Shown: positions 53,320-63,851 of the stretch, one piece after another
Layout of the letters: every line of letters starts with the position of its first letter
How positions within the stretch are numbered: the stretch's first letter is position 1
Source of the DNA: Streptomyces werraensis
GTDB taxonomy: Bacteria; Actinomycetota; Actinomycetes; Streptomycetales; Streptomycetaceae
DNA length: 64,000 bases
Reading direction: 5' to 3'
Assembly (NCBI GenBank): GCA_014656175.1
Contig: BNBX01000002.1
Location: 186,001 to 250,000 of the forward strand
Position numbers and translations under genes: made by a program
Notes under the pieces: model-generated
Database searches by the model: none
Seen by the model: only the letters and a program-made list of their open reading frames with translations
Told to the model about the DNA's origin: nothing

Positions 53320-54879
53320 CTACCGCGCCTCCTGGTCGCTGTCCGGGACCCGCGCCGCCCACATCGGCAGCCGTTCCGTACGCCGTGGACCGTCCGTCAC
53401 CGCCTGCACGGCGGGGGAGGACCCCGTGCCGTTCTGCCGGACCGGCCGCCCCTCGCGGACGCGCGGCACCGGGAACGGCCCGTCCCACAGCGTCCCGTCC
53501 GTCCGGTCCCGGGGATCGGGGTCGACCAGCACCACGCCGGCCACCTCCACGCGGCGGTCGGCGAGCTGCCGGGCCACGGTGTGCAGCCACGCGGTCGTGC
53601 CGTGCCCCGCCCGAACGACCAGGACGGCCCGGCCGGCCAGGTCGGCTAGGTCGGACCAGGCCGCGCCGGGCGCCACCGACGTCACACCGATCCGGCGCCG
53701 GTCGGACGGCAGGGCCGCGGCCCGCTCCGGCCCGACCACCTCCGGGTCGCCCGGCTTCGGCCGCCGGCCGGCGAGACCCTGCCGGGGCAGGGCGTCGACC
53801 ACGACCACCGGCTCGTCCGCCGCCAGCGTCCGCGCCAGGTCCAGGGCGATCACGCCCGCCACGCGCGGACAGCCCAGCTCCAGCAGCGCCAGCGGCTCCG
53901 AGGAGCCGCGCACCGTACGGGCCAGCGACGAGGTGAGCCGGGTCCGCGCCGCACGCCTGCGCCGGCGCCGCCACAGCAGACCCGGCCGCAGCGCGGACCG
54001 GGACAGCTCGGCGGTGACCGACGCGCCCAGGTGCCGGGCGATGTCCCGGCGCAGCACCGGGCGGTCGCCGACCACGGAGGTGACCGCGGCGATCACCAGG
54101 CCCAGCACCAGGCCGAGGACCAGCCCGATCCCGCCGTTGGTGGCGAGGGCCTTCGGCAGCGAGTGCTTCAGGGTGTGCGGGGCGTCGACGATCTGCGTGC
54201 CCGCGATCAGCCGGGGCGTGCCCACCCGGGCCTCCGCGGCCCGCTGCGAGAAGTCGCTGATGCGGGAACTGAGTTCGGCGCGGCGGGCGAACAGCGTCTC
54301 CAGGTTCGCCGACTCCTGCGGGCTTCCCTCCGGCGGCCCGTCGCCGATCGTCTCGTTCACCTGGTCGAGTTCCTTCTGCAGGCGGTCGCGCTGCGCGAGC
54401 AGCGTCGAGGCGTCGGCCGCCGCGGCCTGCTTGATGCGCCGCACGTGGTCCGCGACGAACGCCTCGGCCACCGCGTCGGCGCGGGCCACCGCCTCCTCAC
54501 CGGTCGCGCCCGTCGCCTTGATCTCCAGCAGGTTGTTGGTCAGCCCGGCGCCCGCGTAGTCCTCCATGAAGTCCTCGGCGCTCTCCGAGGAGTCGAGGGA
54601 CTTCAGGGCCGCGTCGGCGATCCGCGTGGTGTGCAGCAGCGCCACGTCGGTCCGGATCAGCGTGCCGGGGTCGTTCGGCTGGTCGTCCTGGTGGGCGACC
54701 AGCACCTTGGTCACGGCGGTCGGCGGCGGGGGCAGCAGCACCGCCACCGCCGCCCCGAGCAGCAGCCCCAGCAGCGCCAGGGAGCCCCACAGGCGGCGGC
54801 GTCTGCGCACCGACACCACCAGGGCCTGCAGATCCAGCAGGGGGGCGGCGGCCGTGGGCTCCGTCGTCGTACTCGTCAT
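53320..54879 (-). CDS. Chain-length determinant (Wzz-like) with degenerate BY-kinase-like domain, copy 2
   Basis: A 519-residue membrane protein started at ATG 54879 (ATGA overlap). The Wzz layout is clear: first transmembrane helix at about 34-52, a periplasmic coiled-coil region (RRIKQAAAADASTLLAQRDRLQKELDQVNE) and a second helix at about 245-265 (GGIGLVLGLVLGLVIAAVTS). The cytoplasmic C-terminal 230 residues have a MinD/BY-kinase-like strand order (LLELGCPRVAGVIALDLARTL, VVVVDALP) but no Walker A lysine (G-K-T/S) or tyrosine cluster, so kinase activity looks lost. It probably sets polymer length together with the adjacent paralogue. Confidence 0.85.
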   Translation of the reverse strand: MTSTTTEPTAAAPLLDLQALVVSVRRRRRLWGSLALLGLLLGAAVAVLLPPPPTAVTKVLVAHQDDQPNDPGTLIRTDVALLHTTRIADAALKSLDSSESAEDFMEDYAGAGLTNNLLEIKATGATGEEAVARADAVAEAFVADHVRRIKQAAAADASTLLAQRDRLQKELDQVNETIGDGPPEGSPQESANLETLFARRAELSSRISDFSQRAAEARVGTPRLIAGTQIVDAPHTLKHSLPKALATNGGIGLVLGLVLGLVIAAVTSVVGDRPVLRRDIARHLGASVTAELSRSALRPGLLWRRRRRRAARTRLTSSLARTVRGSSEPLALLELGCPRVAGVIALDLARTLAADEPVVVVDALPRQGLAGRRPKPGDPEVVGPERAAALPSDRRRIGVTSVAPGAAWSDLADLAGRAVLVVRAGHGTTAWLHTVARQLADRRVEVAGVVLVDPDPRDRTDGTLWDGPFPVPRVREGRPVRQNGTGSSPAVQAVTDGPRRTERLPMWAARVPDSDQEAR

Positions 54880-56243
54880 CGCGCACCTCCCCGGGCGCCG
54901 TCGCCGAGGGCGAGCGCCGGTGCGGCGGCCTCCCGAGGCGGGCCGGCGGACCGCGCCGGACGGGTCCGTACCGCGTCGGCCAGGACGATGCCGACGACGT
55001 CGTGACCCGCGTCCGCGCACGCCTCGGCGACCCCGTGCAGCTCGTCGGCGGTGCGGGTGCCCGCGCTCAGCACGACCAGGACGCCCGACTCCTCCTCGCG
55101 GTCGGGCACCAGCGGCGCCTCGGCGGAGACCTCCGTCACCCTCAGCAGCGGGTCGCCCCCGGCCTCCTCCGCGAGCCGCTCGGCGGCCCGCAGGGCGATG
55201 CCGTCGTCGTCGGGCACGACGAGCAGCAGCCGCCGCGCGCCCGGCATCAGGTCGCGGATCCGGCCGCACACCCGCCGGTAGCGGATCCCCAGGCTCGCCT
55301 CGTCCCCGGCGGCCGGCGGGGCGGGCGTGTTCCAGGGTGTGTCCAGACCGAGCAGCCGGCGGGCCCGGTGCCGGGCGCCGCCGCCCTCGGGACGGTGCAC
55401 GCCCCGCCGTGCGGCCACGTCGACGCCGCCCAGCAGCCCGGAGCCGAGCGCGGCGGCGATCTCCCGCTCGGAGCGCAGCCGGCGGTTCACCCGGGCCGAG
55501 GTGAGATGCCCGACCACCGCCAGCAGGAAGAACAGCACCGCCCCGGCGGCGATCAGCTGCACCCGGGTCGGCGGGGCCTCGCCGGACGGCTCGGCCGTCG
55601 GCCCCATGACGACCAGACGGGAGCCGGCCGCGTTCGAACCGGCCTGGTCCAGCTTCCCGACCGCTTCCTGCAGCGTGGTGCGCAGCTTCGCCAGCTCGGT
55701 GCGGGTCTGCACGCTCTCCACGGTCCGGCCGGGGTCGGCGGCGTCGGCCAGCTCGGTGATGCGGCGGCTGGTGGTGAGCACCGTCTGCCGCAGCTCCTCG
55801 GGGCCGGCCGCCGCCGTCGGGTCCGCGGTCTCGTCGACGATCCGCGCGGAGAACGACACGAACTGCCGGGCCAGTTCGTCGGAGAGCCGCTGCGCCTTCG
55901 CGGGGCTCCCGGCGGTGCCGGAGATCTTGATGATGTTGCCGTCGGTGACCTCGGCGCGCACCCGCTTGCGCAGCTCCTCGCCGTCCACCCCGTCCCAGCC
56001 CAGCTCCTCGGCCGTGCGGTCGGTCACCACCGTGCTGGTGGCGATCTCCGCCTGGGTCAGCAGCACGCGCTCCTCCCAGGCGCCCGGCAGCAGCACCGAC
56101 GCCGACGTGGTGTAGCGCGGCGGGAACACCAGGGAGGCGCCGAAGCCGGTCAGCGCCCCCAGCACGACCAGGACCGTCAGCAGCCTGCCGCGCCTGCGGA
56201 GCATCCGCCCGATGGTGACCAGGCGTATCGCGTCATCGCTCAA
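54876..56243 (-). CDS. Chain-length determinant (Wzz-like) with degenerate BY-kinase-like domain, copy 1
   Basis: A 455-residue membrane protein. The start TTG 56243 (LSDDAIRLVTIG) is preceded by AAAGAGG with good spacing and overlaps the upstream stop by 11 bases; the longer open frame is non-coding. Transmembrane helices lie near residues 20-40 (LLTVLVVLGALTGFGASLVF) and 225-245 (VQLIAAGAVLFFLLAVVG), flanking a periplasmic domain with TASVLLPGAWEERVLL. The C-terminal region (RRLLLVVPDDDGIALRAAERLAEE) lacks a P-loop lysine. With copy 2 it forms a tandem pair of co-polymerases. Confidence 0.85.
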   Translation of the reverse strand: MSDDAIRLVTIGRMLRRRGRLLTVLVVLGALTGFGASLVFPPRYTTSASVLLPGAWEERVLLTQAEIATSTVVTDRTAEELGWDGVDGEELRKRVRAEVTDGNIIKISGTAGSPAKAQRLSDELARQFVSFSARIVDETADPTAAAGPEELRQTVLTTSRRITELADAADPGRTVESVQTRTELAKLRTTLQEAVGKLDQAGSNAAGSRLVVMGPTAEPSGEAPPTRVQLIAAGAVLFFLLAVVGHLTSARVNRRLRSEREIAAALGSGLLGGVDVAARRGVHRPEGGGARHRARRLLGLDTPWNTPAPPAAGDEASLGIRYRRVCGRIRDLMPGARRLLLVVPDDDGIALRAAERLAEEAGGDPLLRVTEVSAEAPLVPDREEESGVLVVLSAGTRTADELHGVAEACADAGHDVVGIVLADAVRTRPARSAGPPREAAAPALALGDGARGGAR

Positions 56244-57481
56244 GGGACGTGCCTCTTTCCCGCCCGCTCCGGGCCGCCGCGTCCGCGCCGCCCCCGACGG
56301 CGGACTCGTAGGCGGCCAGCAGCGCCGCCTGCGAGTTGCGCCAGGCCAGCGGGCCGTTGATCCGTTCCTGCCCGAACTTCCCCATGCGGGAGCGCTGTTC
56401 GGGGTCGTCCAGCAGCCGGGCGATGAGCGCGGCGAACTCGCCCTCGTCGTCACCCTTCGCGTACACGGCGGCCTCGCCGGCCGAGACCCGCGCCTCCTTC
56501 AGGTCGAAGGAGACGATCGGCCGGCCCATCACCATGTACTCGAGGACCTTGTTCATGGTCGACACGTCGTTGAGCGGGTTGCACGGGTCGGGCGAGAGGC
56601 ACACGTCCGCGGTGGACAGCCAGCGCACCAGGTCGGCGTCCGGCACGCGTCCCGTGAACTCCACCTGGCCGTCGAGCCCCAGCTCACGGGACAGCTCCAC
56701 CATCGCGTCGAAGGTGTCGCCCGCCCCGACGAACACCGCGTGCCAGTCGGTGCGGCCCACCTCGTCACGGAGCCTCGCCAGCGCCCGCAGCGCGTAGTCG
56801 ACGCCGTCCTGCGGCCCCATCACGCCCAGATAGCACAGCAGATGCGGCTTACCGCGCTTCAGCTCCGGCTCGGGGTCCACCGGGTGGAACCGTTCGGTGT
56901 CGGGCGCGCTGCGCACCACGAACACGTCCTCGGGCCACCGCCCGCCGCGGCGCACGGCGACGTCCTTGTAGCTCTCGTTGGTGGCGAGCACCACGTCAGC
57001 CGCCCGGTACGTCGCCCGCTCCAGCGCGCACACGCCCCGGTAGAGCAGGTCCTTGCCCCGCCCGAACCGGGACAGGTACAGCTCCGGCACCAGGTCGTGC
57101 TGGTCGAAGACGAACTTCGCGCCCTGCCGCTTCAGCCGCAGCGCGGGCAGGAACAGCAGGTCCGGCGGGTTGCAGGCGTGCACCACGTCCACCGGGCCGA
57201 CCTTGCGCGCCAGGCGGGCGGTGTGCCACAGCGCGGCGCCGTACTCCTTGACGTAGCCGGCCGGTCCCCCGGTGGCCGCGCGCAGCGGGTAGCGGTGGAT
57301 CCGCACCCCGTCGATCACGGCCTCCGGCTCGGTGTCCCGCTTGGTGCCCTGCGGGCAGATGACGTCGACCTCCCAGCCCGCGTCGCGGAGCGTGCGGCAC
57401 TCCTGCCACACCCGCCGGTCGAACGGCACCGACAGGTTCTCCACCAGGATCAGCGCGCGGCGGCCCCGCGCGCCCTTCGGC

Positions 57482-57492
<11 letters not shown>
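56233..57492 (-). CDS. Glycosyltransferase family 4 (WbuB-like)
   Basis: A 419-residue GT-B transferase. The N-terminal LILVENLSVPFDRRVWQECRTLRDAG and DQHDLVPELYLSRFG, together with KVLEYMVMGRPIVSFDLKEARVSAG (donor site with E/D), identify the WbuB/TuaC-like group that adds a sugar (often GlcNAc or FucNAc type) soon after the priming step. It starts at TTG 57492, overlapping the dehydrogenase stop by 11 bases; the first ten residues are probably non-essential and a later start is possible. Third gene of the operon. Confidence 0.9.
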
Positions 57493-58798
<1,306 letters not shown>

Positions 58799-58871
58799 GA
58801 CCCGTTCCTCCCCCCGGGCAGGCCCCCTCGGCCTGCGGTCCCCGCCTCGGCCGCCCCACGGCCGCCGCGCA

Positions 58872-60350
58872 TCAGTACGCCCCCTGTCCCTGCACCACGG
58901 CGCGCAGCGTCTTCCACAAGATCACCGTGTCCAGGGCGAGGGACCAGTCCTCCACGTACCGCAGGTCCAGTCGGACCGCCTCCTCCCACGACAGGTCGCT
59001 GCGTCCGCTGATCTGCCACAGCCCGGTGAGCCCCGGCTTCACCTTCAGCCGGCGCCGGATGTCCGGGCCGTAGGCGGCGCACTCCTCCGGCAGCGGCGGC
59101 CGCGGGCCGACCAGCGACATCGACCCGGTGAGCACGTTGAACAGCTGCGGCAGCTCGTCGAGCGAGTAGCGGCGCAGCACCGTCCCGATCCGGGTCACCC
59201 GCGGGTCGCGGCGCATCTTGAACAGCGGTCCGGCGCCCTCGTTGAGGCCGGCCAGCGCGGCGCGGGCGCGGTCCGCGCCGGGGATCATCGTGCGGAACTT
59301 CAGGATCGTGAACTCGCGGCCGTCCTTGCCGACCCTGCGCTGCCGGTAGAACACCCCGCCCCGGCTGTCCGTCGCCACGAGCGCCGCGACGAGCACCATC
59401 AGCGGCGCGAGCAGCAGCAGGAGGACCAGCGCGCCGAGCCGGTCGACGACGCCCTTGACCGCGCGTCGGCCGCCGGTGAACGCCGGCATGCTGACCCGCA
59501 GCAGCGGTATGCCGAGGACCGCGTCGACGTGCAGCCGCGGCCCCGCCACCTCCATCAGCACCGGCGCGACGACCATCTCGGCGTCGGAGCCCTCCAGGTT
59601 CCACGACAGCCGCTGGAGCCGGTCCGGCGACCAGTGGGGGTCGGGGGTGACGGCGACGACGCGGTAGCCGTGGCGGCGGACGTGGTCGGCGACGTCCGCC
59701 AGCCGTCCCACCACGGGCACACCGTCCAGCCGGTCGCCGTCGAGTCCGGGGCCGTCGGTGGTGCACACGGCGTCCACGCGCCAGCCCAGGTGCGGGTATC
59801 TGCGGGTGCGGGCGATCAGGTCGCCCACCGTGTCCGGGCTCCCGGCCGCGAGCACAGGGCGCAGGCAGCGGCCCTCCTTGCGCTGCCGGTGCAGCCGCAG
59901 GCGCAGCAGGTAGCGCATCGTCATGGTGACCAGCGCGATCGCGGGGATCGCGACGAAGATCCAGAGTTTGATGTTGCGCGAGGTCAGGGCGATCCCGCCG
60001 AGCGCGAGCACGACGGTCGCCATGAACAGCGAGCGGCCCAGCCGCCGGAACTCCTCGGCGCCCTGGCCGAGCACGGTCGGCGCCCAGGACCTGCTCACCG
60101 CCAGCGCCGCGAGCACCAGTAACCACGTGCCGAAGGCGAGGATGCCCCACTTCTCGTGCCAGTCGGCGGCGTCCCGGACGCCGAAGAAGTTGCCGATCCC
60201 GGCGACGACGACGGCGGTCGCCACCGTGTCGCTCGTGATCACGGTACGGCGGTAGCGGTGCTCCCAGTCGGCCGTGCCACGGTTGAACTCCCCGTCCGTC
60301 AGATGACCCCGCTCCGACGGGAACGGGCTGACCAATCCCCCTTGCCGCAC
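58872..60350 (-). CDS. Polyprenyl glycosylphosphotransferase, priming enzyme of the polysaccharide operon
   Basis: A 492-residue WbaP/CpsE-type enzyme, first gene of the operon. The N-terminal half has four transmembrane helices (TVATAVVVAGIG..., TWLLVLAALAVS, ...) and a CoA-binding-like Rossmann domain. The C-terminal catalytic domain has a reentrant helix (LVLLLLLAPLMVLVAALVA), FYRQRRVGKDGREFTILKFRTM, SLDELPQLFNVLTGSMSLVGPRP and KPGLTGLWQISGRSDLSW. It transfers a sugar-phosphate from an NDP-sugar to undecaprenyl phosphate. A rare TTA codon at residue 77 (60120-60122) makes its translation, and by coupling perhaps the whole operon, dependent on the bldA tRNA. The start is GTG 60350. Confidence 0.92.
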   Translation of the reverse strand: MRQGGLVSPFPSERGHLTDGEFNRGTADWEHRYRRTVITSDTVATAVVVAGIGNFFGVRDAADWHEKWGILAFGTWLLVLAALAVSRSWAPTVLGQGAEEFRRLGRSLFMATVVLALGGIALTSRNIKLWIFVAIPAIALVTMTMRYLLRLRLHRQRKEGRCLRPVLAAGSPDTVGDLIARTRRYPHLGWRVDAVCTTDGPGLDGDRLDGVPVVGRLADVADHVRRHGYRVVAVTPDPHWSPDRLQRLSWNLEGSDAEMVVAPVLMEVAGPRLHVDAVLGIPLLRVSMPAFTGGRRAVKGVVDRLGALVLLLLLAPLMVLVAALVATDSRGGVFYRQRRVGKDGREFTILKFRTMIPGADRARAALAGLNEGAGPLFKMRRDPRVTRIGTVLRRYSLDELPQLFNVLTGSMSLVGPRPPLPEECAAYGPDIRRRLKVKPGLTGLWQISGRSDLSWEEAVRLDLRYVEDWSLALDTVILWKTLRAVVQGQGAY

Positions 60351-61149
60351 AGAACCCCCCAGGTCCCCAGTGATGCGACGTGTTCGCCTGACACCGTTTC
60401 TGCCGGGGGGACCCCACCCCCCGAACCGCGCTGCTCCTCGCCGCGGGAGGCCCCCGCCTCCCGCGCGCCGCCATGCCGGCTACGAACGGACAAAGAACAA
60501 CGTGAACAACCTGTCGCGGCGGCAGCGGCACATGGCCGTGCCGGTCCATGGAGCCGAGCGGACCTGGCCGGTCCCTCGGGTGCCCCCGCACCCGAGCCCC
60601 CCCGGGGCTCAGCGGTGTGATCACCCCCACGCCTGGCGCCGTTGGACGAACCCCTCCCCGGGCGCCGGACTTAAAGATCATTCAATCGGTCGCCTCGGGC
60701 CCGAACGGCCGAAGCAGGGTCAATCTAGACCATCGCGGCCGGTAAGAAGAGAGGGTGTGGGGAAATTGTGTTCAGGCGGCGTGGCCGAATACGCCGTCCG
60801 GAACCCGTCCGCGTGACCCTCGCACCCGCGTCTCAACTCCCGTCGTACGACTGCGTGATGACACATACGACCCGCGCCGACGGCGTCTCGCCCACCGTCC
60901 CGCGCACCCGCCGGGACGGCGACTGCCGAGGTCCGGGCACACATGACGTACACATGAGCCGACCGCCCCCGCCGGGCCCCGAGCGCCTCGCGATCCCCGG
61001 TCCCGGGACCTGAATCCCGCCCACCGCACCCCGTTCGAACGCTTTCGTGCACCGCCCACGGATGTCCGAGATCCATCCGCTGAAGCAACCGTTCCACGGG
61101 ACGGGCCGGGGCGGACCGCTGGGCGTGGAGGGAGGCGGAGCACCGGTCG
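60351..61149. promoter_or_regulatory. Long leader/control region upstream of the polysaccharide operon
   Basis: No gene is supported here. The region must hold the promoter of the minus-strand operon. On the minus strand a TTGACC sits within GGTCTAGATTGACC (60719-60732), and an AT-richer block lies at 60670-60688. GGTCTAGA resembles one half of a DasR dre site (9 contiguous matches to TGGTCTAGACCA-type sites), the other half being degenerate. The leader before GTG 60350 is about 300 bases or more; no known riboswitch was recognised. Confidence 0.35.
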
Positions 61150-61390
61150 GTGACGCCGCCAGGGCCCCGGCGGTGGCGGGGGTGACGGTGACCGAGCCGT
61201 TCGAGGGCCGGGCGCAGGGCGTAGTCGATGGCCGGCACATGGGCCGTGCTGCCGCCCGTGGCGAGAGGCAGGACGGCCTTGCCGGTCGGCGCGTACGGGG
61301 GAGCAGGTCGAGCAGCGGCTTCAGGCTCTTCGGCGCGCTTGAGGCGGAGGAGTAAGGTGCGGCTACGCCCGGCCACGTTGTCGGTGCCCG
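61150..61390 (-). pseudogene. Remnant of an NAD(P)H-dependent FMN reductase (SsuE-like) gene
   Basis: On the minus strand, one frame reads PYSSASSAPKSLKPLLDLLP and, one base off, the next reads PYAPTGKAVLPLATGGSTAH then VPAIDYALRPALERLG. Joined, these match the central part of NADPH-dependent FMN reductases (YKASYSG-LKxLLDLLPQ, GKAVLPLATGGSxAHxLAIDYALRPV). The frameshift, missing flavodoxin-like N-terminus and lost C-terminus show it is a decayed gene. About 100 residues are recognisable. Confidence 0.65.
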
Positions 61391-61429
61391 ATGCGAGGAT
61401 GTGGCTGACGGCCGGACGAGGGGAGCGGC

Positions 61430-61861
61430 ATGGGCACCTGGGGCATCGGACCCTTCGACAACGACGCGGCGGCGGACTTCGCCGACGGCCTCGACACGGC
61501 CGAGCCTGAACGGCGAGTGGAGATGGTCCGCGAGGTTCTCGTCCGGACGATCGACGCCACGGGCCGGCTCACGGACGCGGACGAGGCGGTCGCCGCGGCT
61601 GCACTCGTCGCGGCGCAGTGCCCCGGAGGGGAACCGGTCGACGAGGGACCGGAGACGTCCATGCCCGCCTTCCCCTCCGACCTGCGAAAGCTCGCCGACG
61701 AATGCCTGGTCCGCGTAGCCACCGACGAGCGCGGCCCGGCGGCGAACTGGGTCGACCCCCAGGACTCCGAACGATGGCAGGCCGTCCTCGCGAACCTCCG
61801 CACGGTGCTCGTCCCGCCGCCGGCGACGGTCCCACTCCTCGACATCGAGTGGCCCGCATGA
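61430..61861 (+). CDS. DUF4259 domain-containing protein
   Basis: A 143-residue protein, ATG 61430 behind GGGGAGC. The N-terminal MGTWGIGPFDNDAAADFADGLD is the near-invariant signature of DUF4259, small cytoplasmic proteins of unknown function found widely in Streptomyces, sometimes next to immunity or toxin-related genes. The rest (AAAALVAAQCPGGEPVDEGPE... LRKLADECLVRVATDERG) is helical. Its ATGA overlap with the next gene shows co-translation. Confidence 0.9.
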   Translation: MGTWGIGPFDNDAAADFADGLDTAEPERRVEMVREVLVRTIDATGRLTDADEAVAAAALVAAQCPGGEPVDEGPETSMPAFPSDLRKLADECLVRVATDERGPAANWVDPQDSERWQAVLANLRTVLVPPPATVPLLDIEWPA

Positions 61862-62745
61862 CCCGCGAGACGGACGAGGCGGCGCGGCTGGTCGGAACAC
61901 GGCCGGTGCGGGAGTCGGAGGCCCTGTTCGCCGGGCTGCCGGACGATCTGCGTGCCCCGGGTGTCGAGTTGAGGGCCTGTGTGCTCGGGGAGCTCGCGTT
62001 GATCGGGGCGGGGGCCGGGCGGGGCCGGATGGACGCGTATGCCGAGAGGCTGCGGGAGCTGGGGCATCCCCTTGGGCGGTTGCCCGGCCATCGGCTGGAC
62101 GTCGAGCACCGGTTCGGCGTCCGGGTGCGCGGGCTCGGGTCGGTCAAGACCGTGCGGCAGCTTCGGGCGCGTTTTCCGGAGGTGCCGCCGAGTGAGGCCG
62201 GTGCGGATGCCGGGCTGCACGCTGTCGGTGTGCCCGACGACGCCCGGGCTCAGGCGGCCGCGCGGCCCTTCGTCGCCGGCGGGTGGGCCCGCACCCCCGA
62301 GGTGCGGTTCTTCGCGCTGCCCGAGCCGCTCGAGCCCGGTGACCTCGGGATGGCCTTTCTCCGGCAGCTTCCCCTGGACTGCCTGGAGGGCGACGGGACC
62401 GCGGTCGCCTGTGTCACGACGCCCGATGACGTGCTCAACGAGCTCTTCTCCGCCGCCTGTTACGGCGGGGCCGGTGGGCAGGGGCAGGGCGGTGCGTATG
62501 CGCGGCTCTTCGCGTGGGAGAGTCTGTACGCCCTCATGGGGCTACCCGCCGACGTGCCGTTCCTCGACGCGGTGCGGGCCACCCCCGATCACCGGTGGGT
62601 GCGCTTCCTCGCATCCACCCCGTGGTTCCACCGCGACACCGCCGATCTGGGCCTCGCCGTACTCGACCCTTCGCGTACCCGCGTCGCGGTCCTCGCGGCC
62701 ACCGACACCGATGTCATGGCGCCGGACGGGTCAGCACGGCCGTGA
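61858..62745 (+). CDS. Hypothetical protein, possibly DUF6183 family
   Basis: A 295-residue soluble protein starting at ATG 61858 in an ATGA overlap. It is Ala/Gly/Leu-rich with helical segments. [24 protein letters not shown] and the Cys-containing [27 protein letters not shown] are notable: the latter, a Gly-rich loop before AWxSLxALxG, resembles uncharacterised Streptomyces proteins I recall as DUF6183. No catalytic motif, signal peptide or membrane segment is seen. Coupling to the DUF4259 gene suggests a two-protein unit. It converges on the GntR gene, with the coding ends overlapping by 32 bases. Confidence 0.75.
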   Translation: MTRETDEAARLVGTRPVRESEALFAGLPDDLRAPGVELRACVLGELALIGAGAGRGRMDAYAERLRELGHPLGRLPGHRLDVEHRFGVRVRGLGSVKTVRQLRARFPEVPPSEAGADAGLHAVGVPDDARAQAAARPFVAGGWARTPEVRFFALPEPLEPGDLGMAFLRQLPLDCLEGDGTAVACVTTPDDVLNELFSAACYGGAGGQGQGGAYARLFAWESLYALMGLPADVPFLDAVRATPDHRWVRFLASTPWFHRDTADLGLAVLDPSRTRVAVLAATDTDVMAPDGSARP

Positions 62746-63478
62746 ACTTGTAGCGGGAGCCCCGGTACACCGACCGGACCCACTCCACCGGCGTCCCGTT
62801 CCCGTCCCGCGAGTGGCGGGACAGCAGCAGCATCGGCAGGCCCACGTCCGTGCCGAGCAGGCCCGCCTCGCGCGGGGTCGCCGGGGAGGTCTCGATGGTT
62901 TCGTCGGCCTCCGCCGGCCGCACCCCGTACACCTCGGCGAGCGTGGTGTAGAGGGAGGTGTAACGGGTGAGGTTGCGGCGCAGGCCGGGGAAGCGGCGGG
63001 CGGAGAGGTGGGTCGCCTCGATCGCCATCGGCTCGCCGCCCGCCAGCCGCAGCCGCTCGATGCGCAGCACCCTGTCCTCCGGCTCGACCTCCAGCAGCGC
63101 CGCCAGCTCCTCGTCGGCCGCGACGTAGCCGATGTCCAGGACCCGCGAGGCGGGGTTCAGTCCCTGCGCCCTCATGTCCTCCGTGTAGGAGGTGAGCTGG
63201 AGCGTCCGGTACACCTTCGGACGTGCCACGAACGTGCCCTTGCCCTGGATCCGGTCCAGCCGCCCCTCGCTCACCAGCTCCAGCAGCGCCTTGCGGACCG
63301 TCGTACGGGACGTGCCGAACTCGACGGCGAGCAGCCGCTCGGCCGGCATCGGGGAGCCCGGGGCGCGCTCGTCCGTCATCTGCAGCAGCCGCTGCTTGAT
63401 GCGGTAGTACTTCGGCACGCGGTCCCGGCGGCCCGGCGCCCCCGTGCCGGGCTGGGCGCTGCTGACGTCCGTGCTCAT
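62714..63478 (-). CDS. DasR-type GntR/HutC-family transcriptional regulator
   Basis: A 254-residue regulator from ATG 63478 ([10 protein letters not shown]), behind GGAAGG; the longer open frame lacks coding character. The N-terminal winged helix (about 20-90) has [10 protein letters not shown]... [33 protein letters not shown]. The C-terminal UTRA domain (about 95-250) has [35 protein letters not shown] and [19 protein letters not shown], blocks that closely follow DasR of S. coelicolor. DasR controls N-acetylglucosamine/chitin use and development and is released by GlcN-6-P. From memory the identity looks lower than between DasR orthologues, so this may be a paralogue. Divergent from a sugar-binding gene with dre-like sites between. 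Confidence 0.9.
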   Translation of the reverse strand: MSTDVSSAQPGTGAPGRRDRVPKYYRIKQRLLQMTDERAPGSPMPAERLLAVEFGTSRTTVRKALLELVSEGRLDRIQGKGTFVARPKVYRTLQLTSYTEDMRAQGLNPASRVLDIGYVAADEELAALLEVEPEDRVLRIERLRLAGGEPMAIEATHLSARRFPGLRRNLTRYTSLYTTLAEVYGVRPAEADETIETSPATPREAGLLGTDVGLPMLLLSRHSRDGNGTPVEWVRSVYRGSRYKFTAVLTRPAP

Positions 63479-63602
63479 GTCCTGCCTTCCGGTGCGGTGT
63501 CCGGCGCGCGGACGGCAGGAGCCGACCGCGGTGCACGTCGGCGGACCGCCAGGGGATCGGCGCCGCACGCTCGGCGATCCCGTTATAACGGCGCGCTCTC
63601 CC

Positions 63603-63618
63603 GTTGGTCTAGTCCAAC
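63603..63618. promoter_or_regulatory. dre-like site 1
   Basis: GTTGGTCTAGTCCAAC, an almost perfect palindrome matching the DasR responsive element consensus (A/T-TGGTCTAGACCA-A/T). It lies on the regulator side of the intergenic region and suggests autoregulation. Confidence 0.7.
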
Positions 63619-63712
63619 CCTGTATCCCGTCCCTCTTTGGGCGGACATCTCCACCCCGCACAAGGGCCGTTGCCGTTACCCAGCCGTGAGTCGGACAACC
63701 CTTGACATGACC

Positions 63713-63728
63713 ATAGGTCTAGGCCAAG
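63713..63728. promoter_or_regulatory. dre-like site 2
   Basis: ATAGGTCTAGGCCAAG, positioned between the TTGACA (63702) and the presumed -10 of the solute-binding gene, an ideal repressor position. Confidence 0.6.
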
Positions 63729-63737
63729 CTCCCCCTT

Positions 63738-63753
63738 GCTGGTCTAAACCATT
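63738..63753. promoter_or_regulatory. dre-like site 3
   Basis: GCTGGTCTAAACCATT, one helical turn or so beyond site 2 and in the initially transcribed region; palindrome TGGTCTAAACCA with one mismatch pair. Confidence 0.6.
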
Positions 63754-63851
63754 TAGCGGAAGCCGGGTCCCAGCCCGCCGAGCTGTTGCGCCGTTGTCAG
63801 GGTCACCGCGAGGGCGTGGGTGTGCAAGGCATTCCTGAGGAGGGGTGGCGC

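Larger units (their letters stand above)
63479..63851. promoter_or_regulatory. Divergent promoter region with dre-like sites
   Basis: A 373-base region between the DasR-type gene and the solute-binding gene. It holds three dre-like palindromes (listed separately), a TTGACA at 63702-63707 as the likely -35 of the plus-strand transcript, with a weak CAAGCT -10 17 bases on, and a GAGGAGG ribosome binding site just before GTG 63852. No coding gene is supported within it. Confidence 0.6.
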
